From NCBI GenBank assembly GCA_021204715.1, contig JAJPYW010000029.1:1-8902 (forward strand): a stretch of 8,902 nt of DNA, read 5' to 3'. The notes under the pieces were generated by a model. The model saw nothing but the letters and a program-made list of their open reading frames with translations, was not told the DNA's origin and did not search any database. Positions 6,548 through 8,902 of this stretch are shown piece after piece; position 1 is the first letter of the stretch; every line of letters starts with the position of its first letter. The stretch is from Prevotellaceae bacterium. Lineage in GTDB: Bacteria > Bacteroidota > Bacteroidia > Bacteroidales > Bacteroidaceae. Both the position numbers and the translations under genes were made by a program.

Positions 6548-8902
6548 ATGAAACTGTTACCCGAACTTGTCCTTTTAGGACTTCCGGCAGCGGCAGCGGC
6601 CACAACCGCGCCTGCCGACAGTTGCAACCACCGTATCTACTACACCGCTCCCGCCACAATGTGGGAAGAGACGTTGCCGCTCGGCAACGGCCGTTTAGGC
6701 ATGATGCCCGACGGCGGCGTCCGTCACGAACGCATTGTATTGAATGAGATCTCCCTGTGGAGCGGTAGCGAGTGCGACTACAGCAACCCAGATGCCTCGA
6801 GAAGCCTGCCCGCCATCCGCGAACTACTCTTCCAAGGGAAGAACATGGAGGCGCAGGAGCTGATGTACGACAGCTTTGTCCCCAAGAAGCAAGAGACTGA
6901 CGGACGGTACGGCTCCTACCAGACATTGGGAAACCTTGAGCTCTGCTTTTCTTATCCGGGAATGGAAGAACCCGACAAGCCGGACACTCCTCTATCTCCA
7001 TCCCAAGCCGGCAAGGAAGCAGTAGAACGGCAAGAAGGAAGAACTTTACCCGACGGTGTGGAAGATTACATCCGGGAACTCTCCCTGCGCGACGGCGTGG
7101 CCCGCACCACCTTCACACTAAACGGCACCCGCTACCAACGCGCCTGTTATACCGCGCGCGACCTTGACGTCATGGTAGTGCACCTTGCAGCCGACACGCC
7201 GGGCGCCTTGAACTTCTCGGCAACCTTGACACGACAAGAGCGTGCCATGTTGACTACACTTCCCGCAGCCGGCGGCAATGCCGCCAATGGCACCTTGCTC
7301 ATGGAAGGGACTATGGACAGCGGCATGCCCGGCCGGGAGGGAATGAAATACCGTGTGGCCATGCGGCTGATAGCCGGTGAAGGCACCTGCACACTCTCTC
7401 TGAACAAAGGATTCGAGTTGAAAGGAGGCCGGGAGGCTTGGTTGCTCATCTCGGCCACCACCTCTTACGAAGCCGAAGGCACCGCCTTTCCCGGCGCGCG
7501 CTACCGTGAAGTGTGCGACAGCCTGTTATCGGCGGCACAACCCGACATGGCAGCGCACATAGCCGCCCACCGCGCCTTGTACGACCGCGTCAGCTTGACG
7601 CTTCCCCCCGGGGATGCCGACGCGTTGCCCACCGACCAACGCCTGCTGCGCTTCAGTGAAGAACCGTCGCCCGCCATGGCCGCCTTGTATTACAACTACG
7701 AACGCTACCTCTTCATCTGCAGCACCCGTCCCGGCTCGTTGCCGCCCAACTTGCAAGGCCTATGGGCCAACACCATCTCCACACCTTGGAACGGCGACTA
7801 CCACACCAACATCAACCTCCAGATGAACTATTGGCCCATGGAACAAGCGGGCCTTCAAGAGCTCATCCAGCCCTTGACCACGCTCATAGAGCGGTTGGTA
7901 CCATCGGGAGAAGCATCGGCCCGCGCCTTCTACGGCGACAAGACAAGCGGCTGGGTGTTGCACATGATGACCAACGTGTGGAACTACACCGCACCGGGCG
8001 AACACCCCTCATGGGGCGCCACCAACACAGGCGGAGCCTGGCTATGCGCCCATTTGTGGAACCACTACCTCTACACGCAAGACACCGCATACCTGCACCG
8101 TGTCTACCCCCTGTTGAAAGGCGCGTCGGAATTCTTCCACACCACGTTGGTCAGGGAGCCGGCGCACGGCTGGTTGGTCACGGCACCCACCTCCTCGCCC
8201 GAGAACGCCTTCTATGTGGGAGCAGACAAGCAGCATGCCGTCAGCGTCTGCATGGGTTCCACGATGGACATCCAAATACTCACCGAACTCTTCACCAACG
8301 TAATCCAAGCCGCCCGTCTGTTAGGTTGCCACGCCGCATATATAAAGGAGTTGCAGGCCGACTTGGCCGCATTCCCGCCCATGCAGACAAGCCCTCGAGG
8401 AGGCTACCTGCAAGAGTGGTTGGAAGACTATGAAGAAGAGGACGTGCACCACCGCCACGTCTCCCACCTCTACGGACTCCATCCGGGCAACCTCATCTCT
8501 ACTGAGAGCACACCGGCATTGGCCGATGCCTGCCGGGTAACGTTGAACCGCCGTGGCGACGAAGCTACGGGCTGGAGCCGCGCATGGAAAATCAACTTCT
8601 GGGCACGTCTTGGCGACGGCAACCGCGCTTGGAAACTCTTTCAAAGCCTGCTGCATCCCGCCGTAGAGCCTGTTGAAAAGAATATGCAAGAGCAAGAAGC
8701 GGCGGTACCGGCAAGAGAAAAGCGTTACAAGACAGTCAGCGGCACCTTCCCCAACCTGTTCTGCGCCCATCCGCCTTTCCAGATAGACGGCAACTTCGGC
8801 GGTGCGGCCGGCATCGGCGAGATGCTGTTGCAAAGTCACGAGGGCTTCATCAACCCGCTTCCCGCATTGCCCGACAGTTGGGAAAGCGGCTCTCTGAGAG
8901 GC
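6548..8902 (+). CDS. GH95 alpha-L-fucosidase or alpha-L-galactosidase, 3' end cut off
   Basis: An open frame of 785 codons from the ATG at 6548 to the window edge, without internal stops. Family GH95 enzymes are inverting and remove terminal alpha-1,2-L-fucose or alpha-L-galactose. The N-terminus ([23 protein letters not shown]) looks like a signal-peptidase I leader with a weak basic region and no lipobox, suggesting a soluble periplasmic protein. Family blocks appear in order: LPLGNGRLG (about 44-52), [19 protein letters not shown] (His419, Asn421, Asn423), TSSPENAF (Glu552), [24 protein letters not shown] and FQIDGNFGG (Asp747). Asn421/Asn423, Glu552 and Asp747 match the catalytic set of Bifidobacterium AfcA. 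His419 fits a fucosidase more than an L-galactosidase. Charged inserts are seen at about 140-171 and 714-729. Only the C-terminal beta domain should be missing. The 17-base gap from the GH31 gene implies co-transcription. Confidence 0.92.
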   Translation, partial: MKLLPELVLLGLPAAAAATTAPADSCNHRIYYTAPATMWEETLPLGNGRLGMMPDGGVRHERIVLNEISLWSGSECDYSNPDASRSLPAIRELLFQGKNMEAQELMYDSFVPKKQETDGRYGSYQTLGNLELCFSYPGMEEPDKPDTPLSPSQAGKEAVERQEGRTLPDGVEDYIRELSLRDGVARTTFTLNGTRYQRACYTARDLDVMVVHLAADTPGALNFSATLTRQERAMLTTLPAAGGNAANGTLLMEGTMDSGMPGREGMKYRVAMRLIAGEGTCTLSLNKGFELKGGREAWLLISATTSYEAEGTAFPGARYREVCDSLLSAAQPDMAAHIAAHRALYDRVSLTLPPGDADALPTDQRLLRFSEEPSPAMAALYYNYERYLFICSTRPGSLPPNLQGLWANTISTPWNGDYHTNINLQMNYWPMEQAGLQELIQPLTTLIERLVPSGEASARAFYGDKTSGWVLHMMTNVWNYTAPGEHPSWGATNTGGAWLCAHLWNHYLYTQDTAYLHRVYPLLKGASEFFHTTLVREPAHGWLVTAPTSSPENAFYVGADKQHAVSVCMGSTMDIQILTELFTNVIQAARLLGCHAAYIKELQADLAAFPPMQTSPRGGYLQEWLEDYEEEDVHHRHVSHLYGLHPGNLISTESTPALADACRVTLNRRGDEATGWSRAWKINFWARLGDGNRAWKLFQSLLHPAVEPVEKNMQEQEAAVPAREKRYKTVSGTFPNLFCAHPPFQIDGNFGGAAGIGEMLLQSHEGFINPLPALPDSWESGSLRG

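Noticed and set aside
6584..6602. Repeated GCGGCA units at the start of the GH95 gene
   Set aside because: These simply encode the alanine run of the signal peptide; the tract is too short to call a phase-variable repeat.
7762..8433. 223-codon plus-strand frame within the GH95 gene
   Set aside because: It lies in another frame of a gene with conserved GH95 motifs throughout, and its translation is rich in Arg, His and Pro as expected of an out-of-frame reading.
1..8902. CRISPR array, tRNA, rRNA, insertion sequence or prophage gene
   Set aside because: No regularly spaced repeats, tRNA-like cloverleaf, transposase motif or terminal inverted repeats were seen; the window is almost fully coding for sugar metabolism.

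Overview
The window looks like part of a Bacteroidales genome (phylum Bacteroidota; Bacteroides, Phocaeicola, Paraprevotella or similar). The reasons are the L-rhamnose gene order, a PA14-containing GH31 lipoprotein next to a GH95 enzyme, and A/T-rich leaders mostly without Shine-Dalgarno sequences. The genus cannot be fixed by eye. Everything recognisable as a gene is on the + strand; the long minus-strand reading frames are shadows of the GC-rich coding frames.

Region 1 (about 1-3566) is an L-rhamnose catabolic cluster: rhaA (rhamnose isomerase), rhaT (rhamnose/H+ symporter), rhaD (rhamnulose-1-phosphate aldolase) and rhaM (rhamnose mutarotase). RhaT imports rhamnose, RhaM interconverts its anomers, RhaA makes L-rhamnulose, and RhaD splits rhamnulose-1-phosphate into DHAP and L-lactaldehyde. 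The kinase (rhaB/rhaK), a rhaR-type regulator and a lactaldehyde reductase are needed for the whole pathway but are not in the window; the kinase may lie just upstream of base 1. The rhaA-rhaT gap holds a strong imperfect hairpin.

Region 2 (3567-3650) is a short boundary. It has a perfect 13-bp stem that probably ends or attenuates the rha transcript. It also has three copies of a heptamer (two direct, one inverted), which allow a weaker alternative hairpin just before the next start codon.

Region 3 (3651-8902) holds two exported glycoside hydrolases 17 bases apart. The first is a 959-residue GH31 lipoprotein with a PA14 insert, of the type known as xyloglucan alpha-xylosidase. The second is a GH95 alpha-L-fucosidase or alpha-L-galactosidase that runs off the right edge after 785 codons. 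Together they would remove alpha-xylosyl and alpha-L-fucosyl (or L-galactosyl) side groups from plant cell-wall glycans such as fucosylated xyloglucan or pectin side chains. Their position after rhamnose genes hints at a plant-polysaccharide salvage locus. I see no wholly new system: the individual families are known, and the points of interest are the gene combination, the two intergenic RNA structures, and two charged inserts in the GH95 protein.
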